From: Rhyacophila brunnea
Lineage: Eukaryota > Arthropoda > Insecta > Trichoptera > Rhyacophilidae
DNA: 64,000 nt
Direction: 5' to 3'
NCBI GenBank assembly: GCA_022495005.1
Contig: JAGYXB010001010.1
Location: 310,001 to 374,000, forward strand
Shown here: piece by piece, positions 44,859 through 57,812 of the stretch
Layout: every line of letters begins with the position of its first letter
Position numbering within the stretch: the stretch's first letter is position 1
The notes under the pieces: model-generated
What the model was told of the DNA's origin: nothing
Databases searched by the model: none
What the model saw: only the letters and a program-made list of their open reading frames with translations
Position numbers and translations under genes: made by a program

Positions 44859-47800
44859 AGGAGGCGATGAGGGTAATCAAGGCCTACTATAGTCAGACCG
44901 TGATATGAAACTGTAAAGATCAAACATGGGCTATATAAGTTAATTAATAAATATCATTAGATAAACTAATTTTCTGTTTCACATGCATCTTAATATTGAA
45001 GATACATAACAGGACACAACATAGTCTATCACCAGAATGTCTACATATCTGCTTATTTACTACAATACCTTCACACCATTTAAAAGAATAAACCACAAAC
45101 TAGTTAGGTATATTAAAATTAAAATCAACTATCAATACCAAAGCCGACTATATTCAGACGGTGAATGAATTGCGAATTACGAAGGTAGTGCTGGTTACTG
45201 ATTACTTTTGAATGGAACGCGGTAACCTGTTAATGACGATTTTTCAATTGCATATTTCATTCAAAGTATTACCATATTATTGTATTCGAAGTTTGAGCAA
45301 TAATTGTCACTGCCATCTATGTTTACAGCATTTTGGAGGCCTATTTGATCATTTTAGGATTGAACATGGTATAATATATGAATATGATTGGAAAATAAAG
45401 TATAGTGACGTCTAATTAGTATTGTTTTCGTATTTAAGTTAAATTTTACTACACATACATGTTGCTTTAAAAAAGATAGTACCTGATTACAATACCTATT
45501 GGTACGATAGTTCTTATTTCAAAAAATCTGATTGAATTTTTAAAATAACGCACTTTGATGCGTCGTAAGGTTTTCAATACAAGGATATCGCTCGATATTT
45601 GCTTTCCACCGATACTCGAATAGATAGATAGATACATAAAGAAACTCTCTTTAATAAAAAGGCCTACACGAAAACATGTAGGTAAACAATTTTCGTAGTC
45701 TCAACGGCCCAGGTAAGTGTGATAACCCGGCGCGATAGAGGGCCCCCTTTGCCCATCCCCCAACGAGCAAGGGCCCGAGCCCACCCGGGGCACAGAAACG
45801 CTTGGATGTTAACCATTCAATGCGAAATCGGTATTCGCGATAAGGTTTCCGAGCCAAAAGCGATTTTAACACGTGTATCATTCTACCCTATCTCACCCTT
45901 GCACCCATTTTCGCACCTGTAAATTTGATACGCGCAGGGATAGACGCCAATATAAAGGGGACAAGGTGTAAGGTGGATAGGTCATGGATTTAATTTACAG
46001 AAATGTAATATAATTTCGAAAGCTTTGTTTGACTAAAATGTAATAATAACGACGATATTATAAATCTATAAACATAAAATCACTTTGGTTAATTTAAAAT
46101 TATATTAATAATTAGGCACATTAATTTTTATACAAGTATTTTCATAATATTATGTTGGTTAATTGCTTAAAATATTATGTTTTCATCATCCCTAGTTATT
46201 GTAATAATTACTTATTTTGAATTATCATCAGTTAATAAATATGTGTACATTGTATTCGTCTTTCTTCGATAGGCAGAATCATATTTTAACAATCGGCTTA
46301 ATTACATATTTTACTCTAACGTATAATAAAATTATGCATATATTATATTATTTGGATCAAATTTTCAAAATCGATTATCTTAAAAATATTCAATACCACT
46401 TACAAAACGTTAGAAGTGATGTGACAAATAATGACAATTATATAAGTCATAAATACTATACGCAAGTACAAGACCGATTATCTAAATTACAAGACTTTTT
46501 AGTAGGTACCTACCTGTATAATATGTTAAATCATTCATAAATTAAAGTTTTTTTTCGGTTCAACGTGAGTGTTTCCCTTTCCAATTTTCATTTCCACTCA
46601 ACAACATGCATTTTATAGACTCATTGTGCAACACACAATAGATATACATTATACATAGACTCTGAATAATATAAATACTTAAGATCTATAATATATTTTT
46701 ATTAGTTTCAAAAATAATTATCGAGAATTCGAAATATTTCTTTGAAAACTCAGGCTATTTAAAAAAAAAATATGAACCAACCGTACATTTTTAGGCCTTA
46801 CAAATCGGGTCATTATTATTATAGAATTTAATGATTATATTCTTTAAAATATAAATATTTTTATGAAAATGGATAACCGTGTATTAAAAATACTTCTGAT
46901 GGTGAAACGTGATGCTTGATACTGAAACACTTTAAAATGAGGATTTTTATAATAAAAATGAACCATTAACTGTCACAAAGACTGCAAAAAGTCATATTTT
47001 AACAACAATAGACGATAGATAGTATACCAAAGATTCTGACCATGTGGGTAACTCAATGGTAACTTAACACTAAAGATGTGGATTTATTTTGTGGCGGACT
47101 GGACTAGAATTGAACATTCTGGAAACTAGAGACGATCGGCATAAGACAAGATCCAGTGGAGAATATCGTATCTATCCTGGGATGTAGAGCACTGAATAGT
47201 ATAAAGATAACTCACTGCGTATATCAATGCATTATTGGATATGTACTATTTTAATTTATTATGCGTATTTAGGTACGTAATCTAGCTGTATTATTCTGAT
47301 TCCTACGTTTCTCGTTGATACTCAAACATTTATTCATAGACCTCTCCTGTTTTGCCGACCCTCCCCTGGTTGTAGTTCTTCTGTTGGTCGTTTCTCCTCA
47401 CACGGGCGGGAGGCAGACAAGGGAGTGAGAGCAAGTGCTTATGGGAATTTGTTTCGAGCGAGTTGGAAAATTCGATGGGATTTCATCCGTTCATGTACTC
47501 TAATGAAACCAGCTGAGAATTTTCTTCAATAGATCCCGCCGCCGATAAGCTTTTGTGATGTGTGAAGCTCTCTTCTACGTTTTAAACGATTTAAGCTGCC
47601 GTGTTGTATAACGATTCGTTAAGCTATAAAAACTGAACTTTTCCTGTAACGGGAATAGAGGTTTAAGTTTTTTGAACAGCTTTGATTTAAGTATGTAAGC
47701 GTATATTTTTGCTCACCACTATTTATGTCAAATTTAAGTCAATCTAATTTTACCCTAAATATAAAATCTTTCCTGTGGTAATTAAATAAATTGTGTAAAT

Positions 47801-47952
47801 AGTACAAACATATGAATAACAGAATTAAACGTTTATTGTTTTTTATTAGTAGATAATATAATAATAAAATAATAAATTATATTATATTTCATAAATTAGT
47901 TATTAATATTAATAATAATTAATAACTCTGTATTTATTATGTATTATGGTAC
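44859..47952. other. No confirmed gene; SINE tail and GC-richer islands
   Basis: A SINE-1 tail fragment is at 45332-45376. GC-richer patches occur at 45700-45960 (cccggcgcgatagagggcc) and 47340-47650 (cacacgggcgggaggcag, gatcccgccgccgataagc). A 107-codon frame at 46217-46540 is AT-driven, begins with a non-ATG codon and has no domain. No repeat copies of the two islands are seen. Confidence 0.35.
45332..45376 (+). repeat. SINE-1 tail fragment
   Basis: ttttggaggcctatttgatc, attttaggattgaacatggt matches the SINE-1 3' end. Confidence 0.6.
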
Positions 47953-48190
47953 ATCCACGGTGGCCGCGCGGCTTAAGCGTTGGACTATCACGCCGTGGGT
48001 CCCAGGTTCGAATCCTGGGTCTGGCAAGTACACATATTGTTTTTCAATTTGTGTATGAGTCAGAGTATGGACCTAATAGGTTGAGCAAGTGGTTGACATC
48101 CATTTCTCGTAAAAATAAAATCTGTTAATACAAACCTCCACTCAGTGGGGGCCCATATGATCCTATTAGGATCGGACATGGTCGAAATAA
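47953..48190 (+). repeat. SINE-1 copy, best reference
   Basis: The cleanest copy. A-box-like tggccgcgcggcttaagcg at 47961-47979, B box ggttcgaatcc at 48005-48015, then a family body (gtatggacctaataggttga, catccatttctcgtaaaa) and tail (cctattaggatcggacatgg) followed by an A-rich end. It derives from a tRNA (Leu/Ser-like head) and depends on a LINE for movement. Confidence 0.9.
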
Positions 48191-48821
48191 AAACGAAAGA
48201 ATAATAAATTGAACGTCATGCAAAATGATAATATTTTAATATAATATTATATGCAAACCAACAGTTCTTTTTATAAATTGATGAATACATTATTTTCATA
48301 CTATTAATTGCTAATTTCCGTTAAGAATCTATTTATCTACTTATAATAATTTCTGCAGTGTGAAATTTTGAAACATGTTTACCCATTGATATGTTTTGTT
48401 TTCGTAAATTAATATTACTTTAACATTAAATTACTAGAATATCGTTTGCATTAAGTTCAATTTCGTACTTTGATACTGATAGTTAATTTTAAAATATGTC
48501 GATTTACTCATGAACTGTCAATTTACTTACTGTATCCAGGGTAACAAATTGGCAACGATCAAAGGCAGATGAAGAGTGTTATTAAAGGAAACTATTACTA
48601 ACAATCTCCCGGTGATGATGATAATAACAAGCTGATTAATATTATCAAGTTATGTTATATTAATGATGATCTTAATCCTCGTGAGGAGTTGTTGTTCTAC
48701 CTAAGAATAATAATTTCCTTCAGTTGTTCTTGGATTGGACCTGAACGAATTTTTGACACAATAATGAAGATGGTATCAGATTTTTATTTGATCGATTCAG
48801 CATTCGGAGTATCACATTTAT
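48191..48821. other. No gene seen
   Basis: AT-rich unique sequence up to the LINE fragment. Confidence 0.4.
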
Positions 48822-49750
48822 GCATGCTCGCCTTTCATTCTCTTGAAGCTCGTAGACCACTTCTGCTCTTAAAGCATTTTTCCCTGCTCTCACGTGGTAT
48901 AGTTTCCAATCCTGATATTCTAGAAAATTTGAATTTTAATGCACCCGCTAATTACATGCGTAGTCGCAGCCATGATCTATTTTGGGTGAAAGCTGTTTCC
49001 GCAAGTCAGGCTCACCAGGCACCAATAGCGAGGGCTGTGCGGCTGGTCAATGCACACCCTAGAGAATTATTTATTTATTAAAAAAAAAAAGAGTATTACG
49101 GCATTACAGCGATTGGCCAATGCGCCATAATACATAATACATACAAAATTATAAAAAATATCTGAATTACAAATAACAACTAATATAACAAGAAAGTAGA
49201 AAAGACAGCATGTGTTTATGTAAATATTAAAGAAACATGATAATATTTACAATTATAAATTTAACCTATTTAACACGTCCACAAACATTATATAGTTAAT
49301 AAAAAATAAATCAACCTTTATGGTGCCATCAAATAAGTTAATCGCACGATACACAACATCATGAAACATAACATCTGTCCTGCGACGAGGTATCTTTAAG
49401 ACCGTAGAGTTACGAGTAATATTGGTGGGAACATGAAAATTAATATTTGCCAATATATAGGTAGGTACGGATTGTAAATGAACCCACGAATAAGTAAAAA
49501 GAAATGCTTTAAAAGAGCAAAAGAGATGTAGACACTTGTAGTGATGCAATATGTGTTCTGTTTTTTAAATTTTATTTTATATTTTAATTTGTATTTTTTT
49601 TTAATTATTGTTGTTTTTTATTTTATTTCTTTTCCATAAAATTATTTTTTGCTTTGTTTTTATTCTCTTGTACTTCAATGTCATGTTGTGAACGTCTTGA
49701 ATTAATAATTTGTTATGTGCTTAATGTGTCTTTTTTAAAATAAATAAATC
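48822..49750 (+). pseudogene. LINE-A 3' fragment, split by another LINE
   Basis: 48822-49065 encodes LAFHSLEARRPLLLLKHFSL, NPDILENLNFNAP and VKAVSASQAHQAPIARAVRL, parallel to 37360-37600. The sequence resumes at 49522 (agagatgtagacac), reads through the degraded C-terminus, and ends with a 3' UTR including atgtcatgttgtgaacgtct and aaataaataaa. Both halves belong to one 5'-truncated copy. Confidence 0.85.
49066..49521 (-). pseudogene. Nested LINE 3' end inserted in LINE-A
   Basis: Minus-strand frame includes INFHVPTNITRNSTVLKIPR, RRTDVMFHDVVYRAINLFD and ends VLNRLNL with a stop. This is a C-terminal tail of the Jockey/CR1 type but different from LINE-A and LINE-B. An A/T-rich tail (minus strand cttttttttttt then aataaataaat) is at 49066-49092. 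agaga occurs on both sides (49061-49065, 49522-49526) as a short duplication. Confidence 0.75.
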
Positions 49751-51155
49751 ATTTTGTATTGTTTACAGTGCCGATAAACACTAGATCATTTAAATTACTC
49801 CATGAAGTTAATCGTCTGTCAGAATAATATTATTATATTACTACCTACCCGAATTCAACCTACCGGCAGGTAACATTTTTGAAACATTTCAATAAAAAAA
49901 ACATCACCATTATATTCCCAGGGAAAAGGTATCCAGAACAAGCCCTCAGCGTGTATTGTGAACATCGGAGGGTAGTTTTCAGCGCGTCGGAAATTTACGC
50001 CATTTTGCGTCGATACGCATGAGGGACTCTGTGCCTGCCTATTGTTGCCTCAAAAAAGGCGTCGCTTTACCGACGACTATCTTTTTGGTTTCAACGACAA
50101 AAAGCTTAGCAGATAAAAAGTCCAAAATAAGTAAAAAAAAAAAAAAACGCAAAAGCGTTTTGAATACATACTCATGTTAGTTAGGTTAGTATATAAAAAT
50201 GTTCATAGTGTATATACCTACTGCTGTATCTTATTAAAATTTAAAATAGTATTGGAAAATATCCGAAACTCTGGTACTGCAATAAAGGTGGAAATAGTTT
50301 TTTTTAACAAGTTTACGAATCTGTCAGGCAATAAACTGTCCCGTATTTTAGAATGTAGCATTTTTTTATCTAGGAATCAAGATAAAATATCTTGATTTAA
50401 AATCACAAATGATAATCACTAACATTAACCGAACATACAATAAAAATTACCTCTTTAAAACAACTTTAGACTCAAATCGAAAACTGTGGTTGTTTATTAT
50501 TAAATCTATTTTAGTTGGTTTTGGATAGGTACCTTATACTAAAAAACGGGACTTATCTTTGTATGTTGACTTATATATTGTTTCACTGGTTATTGCAGAC
50601 TATAAAATATAATAATGCTATCATATAATATAATGAGACAAAATTAATTAGTTTTACATCATTTTCGGATCGACGATATCTACTTGTAGTAACTGTCGAC
50701 CGAGACAGTTAGCTTTATTTTCTGTCGATATATATTACTATAAAACTCTCTTCTGGTATGGCTGTAGTTAAAAGTATAATACTTATTTATTATAAACTCC
50801 GCCTGGCCTGTATAATTTTTTCCGATTTCATTTCACTGCATTTTTTGATCGCCACAAAGAAAACTTCATAAAGCGATTGTTTAGTTTGTATTCCGTTTAA
50901 GCTTGCTATCGGACTCGCTAAAAGGCTCAAGCAATTCGAGCGATGAATGAAACTTTCATGCTTTGTTTCGATTTAGGCTGTGTGCGGAAGTGATTTTAAA
51001 ATGATAAACTGAAAATCATTTGAATCCTTATACAGAATAAAATTATAAACACGACTATATTATTGTTAATTGGCCATGTTTTTACCACCAAAAGTAGATG
51101 AAGCGTAAATAAAAATAATTATTAAAAAGTAGACAGATATTCAGAATGCAAAAAC
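49751..51155. other. No gene; GC-richer islands
   Basis: Islands at 49920-50110 (gccattttgcgtcgatacgc, ggcgtcgctttaccgacg) and 50780-50990 (gcttgctatcggactcgct) are single-copy here. The remainder is AT-rich. Confidence 0.35.
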
Positions 51156-51570
51156 GGGACTGGGACAACTGGACGCCAGGACAATTGGGCGCCGCACTGT
51201 TGAATGAAATAAATAGAGGTTCGTTACGATTTTATACAGAAAGTAGACGAAGAATTTATCTACTACTTAGTAGTTTTAATTAATTTTGCTCTTAACATAA
51301 TGTTTTTTATTGCGGATTGAGAATTATCATGCCTGAGGCTTTGTATAAAAATAAAAGAACTATCTTTTCATTGGAAGTTAAACATGTGCACAATTAAATC
51401 ATTATTTACGTGTGCATATCTAAATTTTCACCTAGAATTAAATAATAATATTAAATATATGGTATTTTAAAAGTAGATACCTACCTATACCTCACGAACG
51501 TATATTTATTTTGGAATTTCAGTCCATTGCGTGGCGCCTAATTGTCCCGATGCCGAATCGTCCTAGACCC
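51156..51570. mobile_element. hAT-type MITE, second copy
   Basis: Homologous to 29180-29544 through most of its length (gcggattgagaattatcatg, aattaaatcattatttacgt). Ends gggactgggacaactgg and cgtcctagaccc form the inverted repeat. Flanks gcaaaaac and gaagaaac match at six of eight positions. Confidence 0.65.
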
Positions 51571-51624
51571 GAAGAAACAGACTCGATTACATTTTTTTTT
51601 CAAATCAATTATATAAACACCGGT

Positions 51625-51872
51625 TGGATATAGATGCGCGAAGTGACGTTGAGTATTTATAGGTGGGCGTTGTTTTATAAATTCTTAAAATATGATCTAC
51701 TTAGGTCATTCGGTATAAGTACTTCCTTGTATTTGCTTTATAATTTGTATATGTACTGTTTTTTACACTGTTTTGATACTACTTCTTTGTTTTTAAATGT
51801 CATGTTGTGAACGTCTTAAATTTATAATTTGTAAAGTTCACTATAAGTATATAAAATAAATAAATTTCAATC
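51625..51872 (+). pseudogene. LINE-B 3' end
   Basis: ggtgggcgttgttttataaa, ttcttaaaatatg parallels the end of the frame at 30410-30448. The 3' UTR has aaatgtcatgttgtgaacgt and a tail aaataaataaa. Coding part degraded. Confidence 0.65.
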
Positions 51873-52785
51873 CTTTACTAGTACCTCACTTCACCACTCC
51901 ACCGCTGCTATCTATCCACTTTACATACTCGTAATTCAATTATATTATTACGTCAACTAAATCCGCGCGATCGACAGGTACGCACCCCTCTACCCGCACC
52001 TTACCTCACCACTCCACCACTGCTATTTGACCACTTTGTCTATTAGTGATGATATTATGTATCATGAATTTTTGTATAAGTTGTTAATTAGTATTATAAC
52101 CGACCTAACGGACAGACAAGCAGATACAACTTTATTATCAACGTAAAGTTCACCCATAATTATATGTGTAAATATTTTATATAATAAAGACCCCTTTATA
52201 AATTAGTATAGTTGTTAGTAAATTTGTTGTTTGGAAAGTGCATTTTGTCCAATATGTATGTACTTACATAATATTCTGTCCGAAACTTTACTGACAAATA
52301 GTTGGCCAACGGGCAAAGGACAGGGCCTCTATTGAGTGGTGTTAATTACTATATGGACGTAATCAATACGCCTATGAGCACACCAATATGCCAGACACAA
52401 TTTTAATAGGTAATAAACAACCATTCAGAGACCCTAAACAATAATTAATATACTTTCTCAAAATATTTTCACTATTTATATGCTGTCTACCTACAAATTT
52501 GAGCATATTATATGCCAGACAGAGCACTGTTAGTAATAAGTAAGCTTCTTTATATATTTTTTTCGAATTGTGGCAATTATAATATATATGAGATTATAAG
52601 ATAACCACAGTAAAATGTTTATATTTTATTAAATAACTGTATTTTGCTCTATCGGTTATACTCGAATGAATAATTAATCATTGTCCTTGTAGAAGAATTG
52701 CTTTATTTAATTAAAAAAACGCATACGAAAAAGTACTGTACAACCCTTTTTTAAATTCGGCTTCTCGTTCATATAACAAGGTTTA
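51873..52785. other. No gene; short duplicated segment
   Basis: A block of about 40 bases (ctcaccactccaccactgct with small differences) occurs at 51885-51926 and again at 52001-52042. Otherwise AT-rich. Confidence 0.45.
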
Positions 52786-53135
52786 CTTAAGGCTATACTT
52801 CAGCTGAGGCATGATCTAAAAATATCGTGACTAGGCGATGCGCGGATTGTGCAAATGACGCGAGCCGAACGAAATATAATTTGTCATAAAATTCAACATG
52901 CCTCCTTTTAATGCTATGTTTATAATTATATTCGTAATAATAATAGTATATTCATTGACATGTTTTCTTTTTCAAGTACATGCGGAACGCTTTTTAGTAA
53001 TCTTTACACGATTTAAGAATATATTCCTCCGACGCCATCACAAAACAAATTGACGTGCTCACACCTCGACTGTCAGTCTCCGATTGGCGACGACTGCGAA
53101 ATTTCGTTCCACCGACTGTTGAAAATTATTTGCCG
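52786..53135 (+). repeat. Unknown 350-bp dispersed repeat, copy 2
   Basis: Same orientation and nearly full length as 5664-6015. The most diverged part is the last 50 bases (cgactgcgaaatttcgttcc against cggccgaaattacgtccc). Confidence 0.65.
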
Positions 53136-53700
53136 TTAAACATGTTTGGTTGTCAACAACTAAATTAGACAATACTTGGGATGCATCGGTCTATTTTGGA
53201 AGGGGGTATCATTTTGCAATGGTCAAGCATGCTACGTCGGGTTCAAAACGTTTGCTTCTGAAGTTTGAGAATGTTTACTTGTAGCGCCTCTTCCGTAAGC
53301 ACAGCTTGATTGTTGGGAAAATGTTCGTTATTAATTTTACCTGTTCTCGATGAAATTTTATTAATTTATTACTAATACTAAACTATTAATTAGGTACATA
53401 ATTTGGTATTATTTATATTATACACACCTACTTCTTAATATATATAATAGGGCATTATTATTTTCACATGCCAATACTACAAGAGGCCACGAGAAACACA
53501 ATCACAGAAAAACCTAGGCTTGAAAAAATCACATGTATAATTATTATACTGTGACTTCCGTGCATCGAATCCTAAGCCCTCGTATGAAAAGTATTATGCA
53601 CTTATTAGGGTATCTATTAAATATCATAATATATAGGTAATGATGTAATATGACAATGAATAATATTTAAAATTGTTTAAATAGAATTATTGAACGCAAT
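53136..53700. other. No gene seen
   Basis: Mostly AT-rich. A mixed patch at 53195-53310 has no domain or repeat identity. Confidence 0.4.
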
Positions 53701-54035
53701 GACACTCGCGATGGCCGAGCGGAAACGTGTCGGCTTAAAAAGTCGTAGATCTTGAGTTCGAATCTCGCATCTGGAAATTTCACATGTTTTTAAGTAAGTG
53801 TTAGGGACCTGGAGTAAAATATAATTCGATACTTTGGTAACGTAGATTTACTTTCAATAGTGATACAGAATTTTTGCGTTCAGATTTGATACCGATACCT
53901 GCGAGATACTTCCTATCTTCCGATACGATACTGATACCAGATATCGATATAATATTATCACCCCTAACTAGACCACGGACCTAATAGGTTGAGCAATTTA
54001 TTGATTTGTTTAAAAAAAAAAACCTTTTCGTGATG
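53701..54035 (+). repeat. SINE-1 copy interrupted by a small MITE
   Basis: Head gcgatggccgagcgg and B box gagttcgaatctcgcatctg at 53708-53773. The body resumes with ggacctaataggttgagcaa at 53977. The 165-bp insert 53802-53966 starts tagggacctgg and ends atcacccct(a), with gataccgatacc-type repeats, resembling a short hAT MITE; I see no duplication. Confidence 0.6.
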
Positions 54036-56049
54036 CGGCCTAGATCTACACAGGATTGTAGAGCCAATTAAAAAATACATATACTTACTGAAACATTCCA
54101 ACAAATAAAAATCCTCTACTTAATTTTAAATTTATAAAATATAATTTTATTTCCACCTCCACCTCATGTCAAAAAAAAATCATATTAAATAAATTCATCT
54201 AAATATACTCGAGTAGGTAGATTCTATTCATGTTTTAAAATCGTTTTAAAATCTCAAAAACGTTTAATTTGATAAGCTTGCATAAGCGGATTGATACTCC
54301 ACTCCCTTTCTCTCAACTCTCTGTGGCTTTTCATCCCCTAAATCAGTAGTAACAAACCTTCCGCATGCAACTAAACTGTATTCAATAATAATAATTATTA
54401 TTTAAAATTCACAAATAATTTTATTGCTGAGTGTAACGAGACTGAACTGTTGTAATTAAAACGGCCAACAAGCACTTTGACGTATGTACTCAACATCAGC
54501 TCAAATATAATATATTCTGATAATTACATGTCCAATAGTCATGGGAAATGAGTCACTTAAATACGAACTTACGTCTTCGCGTCAATTACGTCATTACATC
54601 TCTCGTTCTGATTGATTAAGTCATTCGAGTCACAAACAACGGATTTTCTCTTCGAACGCGTTTTCAAAGAACGTTCCAAATTCAACCTTTTAAAATGTTT
54701 CACAAACCACGTCCACAGAAAGGAAACATACTAGTATTTTTAACCATGGCGTCATGAGTCAGTCATAATATACGACTAATTAAAGAGCAGCATTGTGTCT
54801 TTCTTGTACAGTTTTGATCAGTCATATATGAACGTCGTAGCCTATTTTTCAATAATAATTAAATTTATGCATTCTGCTTGAATCAAATTTCAGTTTTTTT
54901 ACGCGTTGTTTTATCTTGCATACGTACTGTTGTGAAAGATTTTTTTTTTCTAAAAAATGTTATCCATCAGTCTTGCGAATATGTTTACAAATGTAAAAAA
55001 TAATATTATAATAAAAAATAATTTCAGATTGATTTATTTATCTATCTATCTAGTACCTACATAATTTAACATTTTCCAAAGTCTAATTCTGAAATGTGCC
55101 TTCTAAATGAGTCTTCTACGCAGTTCCAATTTCAAAAACATTATTTTAATGTCAAATTATGACATGACAGATGAAGAAAAAAAAATTACCGTTGCTGACA
55201 TTTTCATTACACATTGAAAAAAATGTTTATTATACGTGAATATTATTTATTTTGTGTGCATAGGGGAACATTTTTTCAAAGTAACGAAAACATTTATTGA
55301 AAGGCTTTAGAAGACATTCTGGCCATTTGGATGAATACATTAATAATTGTGGTTATTATAATACTTTTACACGCGTATGGCTGTAGTAAAAAAAGGTGAT
55401 AGGGATATGTACCTACTAACTTTATATGGGTTATTATCTGTAAATAATAGATGCCAACATAAAGTTTCCAATATATTATATTATATCAATTATAAATATC
55501 TGTGCTATCGTTGTATTACCAGCTTAGGTGTGGTGCAGATGAATGAATTGGTAAAACACATTGGACGGAATTTGTTGGTTGTGAGTTCAAGTCCCTCCAG
55601 ACATTAATATATTTACAAAATATTTTATGCAATATATAAGTAAAATATATATGAGGAATCATGTTTCTGTACACAAATGTGTGTCATTGAATAAGAATAA
55701 TTATTTAATTTAAAATATGTATGTTAGTATAATGAATGGTTTTCCATTACTGGCATTGTCGCTCCCTCTAGCCTTCAGCCAACCCTACTTCAATTTGACT
55801 GCAAAGAATATTGCTCTCATTTTGCAAAAGGAAACAATATGCATTGTTTGCAAAAACATCATTGCGCGGTATAAACGTTTCAACAAAACTGCATAACATA
55901 AGCCTTTATAATATAAGAAAAGTTGTTTTGATGTTGATACCAACACACGTAGATGGTTACTTGAGTAGTGCGTACTTTAAACCTAAAGGGTCTATGACTA
56001 CCATTTTAGAATAATATTCTAATTTGTTTTTGAATTAAATTTATTATAT
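54036..56049. other. No gene; tRNA-like head at 55535-55605
   Basis: AT-rich. On the plus strand gaatgaattggtaaaacaca and ggttgtgagttcaagtccct (55540-55595) form another tRNA-like SINE head related to the minus-strand one at 33300-33362. No protein gene recognised. Confidence 0.4.
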
Positions 56050-56202
56050 AAATATTGATCATACATAATTTGAAAACACCTCAGATTATACCCAGTAGAA
56101 AATATCATATTTGAAAAAAAATACGGTGCTCGACGGGATTTGAACCCGTATAACCACTGGTATCGCACCAAATGCGCATTAACCAATTATGCTATGAGCC
56201 TC
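56050..56202 (-). repeat. SINE-2 copy with intact T-arm
   Basis: The minus-strand head has D-arm-like agcataattggttaatgcg, an anticodon-like loop (ggtgcgatacc) and a perfect T-arm, acgggttcaaatcccgt (56149-56133). The acceptor ends pair only in their middle four positions, and the tail (tgaggtgttttcaaattatg) matches SINE-2 at 24535-24678. It is therefore a SINE head and not a tRNA gene. Confidence 0.65.
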
Positions 56203-56294
56203 CTACCTAAAAACAACAATTTAAACTAGTAGCTCATACATGAAATGCTTATCAATAATTGCGTTATTATTGATTTTCGGTTCTTGTGCATTAA

Positions 56295-56735
56295 GGTCCC
56301 ACATGCCCAACGTGTTTAAAAATGGAGGTTTTATGGTATTTTCAAAGCATTAGCCTGGACATTCCTTAAACGTTGTAGATAATCTATTTATATAATTTTG
56401 AAGCCTAATTATCCTGTATATTTATTTTAAACATTTTGATCACTGCATAAAGTATTTTTATTACATAAAATAGTATTCTTTTAAACCTCTCGATCTAATG
56501 TTTTATAATATAGTCATACTTCAGTACATCCATGTGCAGTGGTGTTAAGATTTTTTAGATTTATTAATTTTTAAACGCATTTATAAAACCATTATTAAAG
56601 TTTATGTAAACATTATTATAGTGAAATATTTACAATAAAAAAATATATTTATAATGTCTGTGATCCCAAATTTTACAAAAATTAGGCATTTTATTATTCA
56701 AAAAATGAGCACGATTAACACAATTTGAAGATTAT
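56295..56735 (+). mobile_element. TTAA-family element, 3'-truncated copy
   Basis: TTAA at 56291-56294 precedes ggtcccacatgcccaacgtg. From attccttaaacgttgtagat onward it follows 24694-25145 closely (ttaaacctctcg, gtgcagtggtgttaagattt). The right half with the second inverted end is missing. Confidence 0.75.
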
Positions 56736-57098
56736 AGATAATGATAGGCTGCATTGTATGGTCTCTTATCTTCTCGTTACTCCTCAAGTTACACTTACAA
56801 ACATCTAATTTCGAAGTTCAGTCCTTGATTATTCTGAGGTTTCGTAAATTACCATGACTTGCTACTGTAAAGCGCCACTGTCAGAATACACGCATCGAAT
56901 TCGGTTTTAACCGAGTACATTTTTGCGTGTCTCAGATATTCCGCACTGAGTCCGTGATATGCACCTCTAATTAAAATTTATAAAATTAGTATCTTGTTAG
57001 TTATGTAATTTGGGACTTGGATGCTTCAGGAAATGTCTCAACTATCCCCTGTCTACCGCAAGCTTACTATATTGCTTTACACTAAGTGGTATTTTGTG

Positions 57099-57804
57099 CA
57101 GTGGCGCACCCAGGATTTAATATTGGGGGGGGGGCCCAAGGAGGAAAATGTAAATTAGTCCCATAGGCTCTTTTTCTTCTCACAGCCTAATTTCTCGTTT
57201 ATCGGCCTTTTGTCTATTGCACTCGGTGTACCTACACCATGGTCCTCACATCCTGAAACGGTCCTTCAGGCTAGGATATTTGGCGGGCCCCCTACCTACC
57301 GCTAAGATTAAAGGCAGTGTGAAGAACTACATTAACGTTTTTCAAATTGTGTTTTAGTTCAAATGAAAGGTACTCATACAGTGAATTATTGGCGATTTTT
57401 AATACATCTACTTTAATAATGGAGCTGTCGATGATGTGTGTTTATCTCACTTATCTGGTCAACCTGACACGCCGGGCCCCCCACAGCCCGGGCCCCTAGG
57501 CTAGAGCCTTATCAGCCCTCCCCAGCCATGACCTAAACCACTCCGGAATTCGGGTGGACACCGAGAATTTTTTGACAGTTCCATTAGGAATTGGGTTTCT
57601 AAAAAAACCCGACATTAGTGTTTCGAAATTTTTGTGTTAGAAATTAAAATCTAAGAAATTTTTCTAAAAAGGTTGCTGGAGAATAATTACAAATCATTTT
57701 TTTGCCGTGTTTTTATTTGCCTTTCAATGTTTAAAATCATTCTGATCATTTTCATTTTTGGGGGGTGCCAGGGCCCCTTGGCTCCCCCCATGGGTGCGCC
57801 ACTG
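57099..57804. mobile_element. hAT-type element, 706 bp
   Basis: Ends share cagtggcgcaccca (57099-57112, mirrored at 57791-57804). Flanks attttgtg (57091-57098) and attgtgtg (57805-57812) match at seven of eight. The interior contains a GC-rich block (about 57235-57540: ggcgggccccctacctaccg, tgtgtttatctcactta) also found inside 32230-33024. No transposase frame. Confidence 0.8.
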
Positions 57805-57812
57805 ATTGTGTG

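Noticed and set aside
46217..46540. 107-codon plus-strand open frame
   Set aside because: Composition is that of AT-rich DNA (many I, L, N, Y), it starts at a non-ATG codon, and there is no domain or splice context.
56125..56202. Functional tRNA gene
   Set aside because: The T-arm is perfect but the acceptor strands do not pair at their ends and the base before the anticodon is unusual; the attached tail matches a SINE family.
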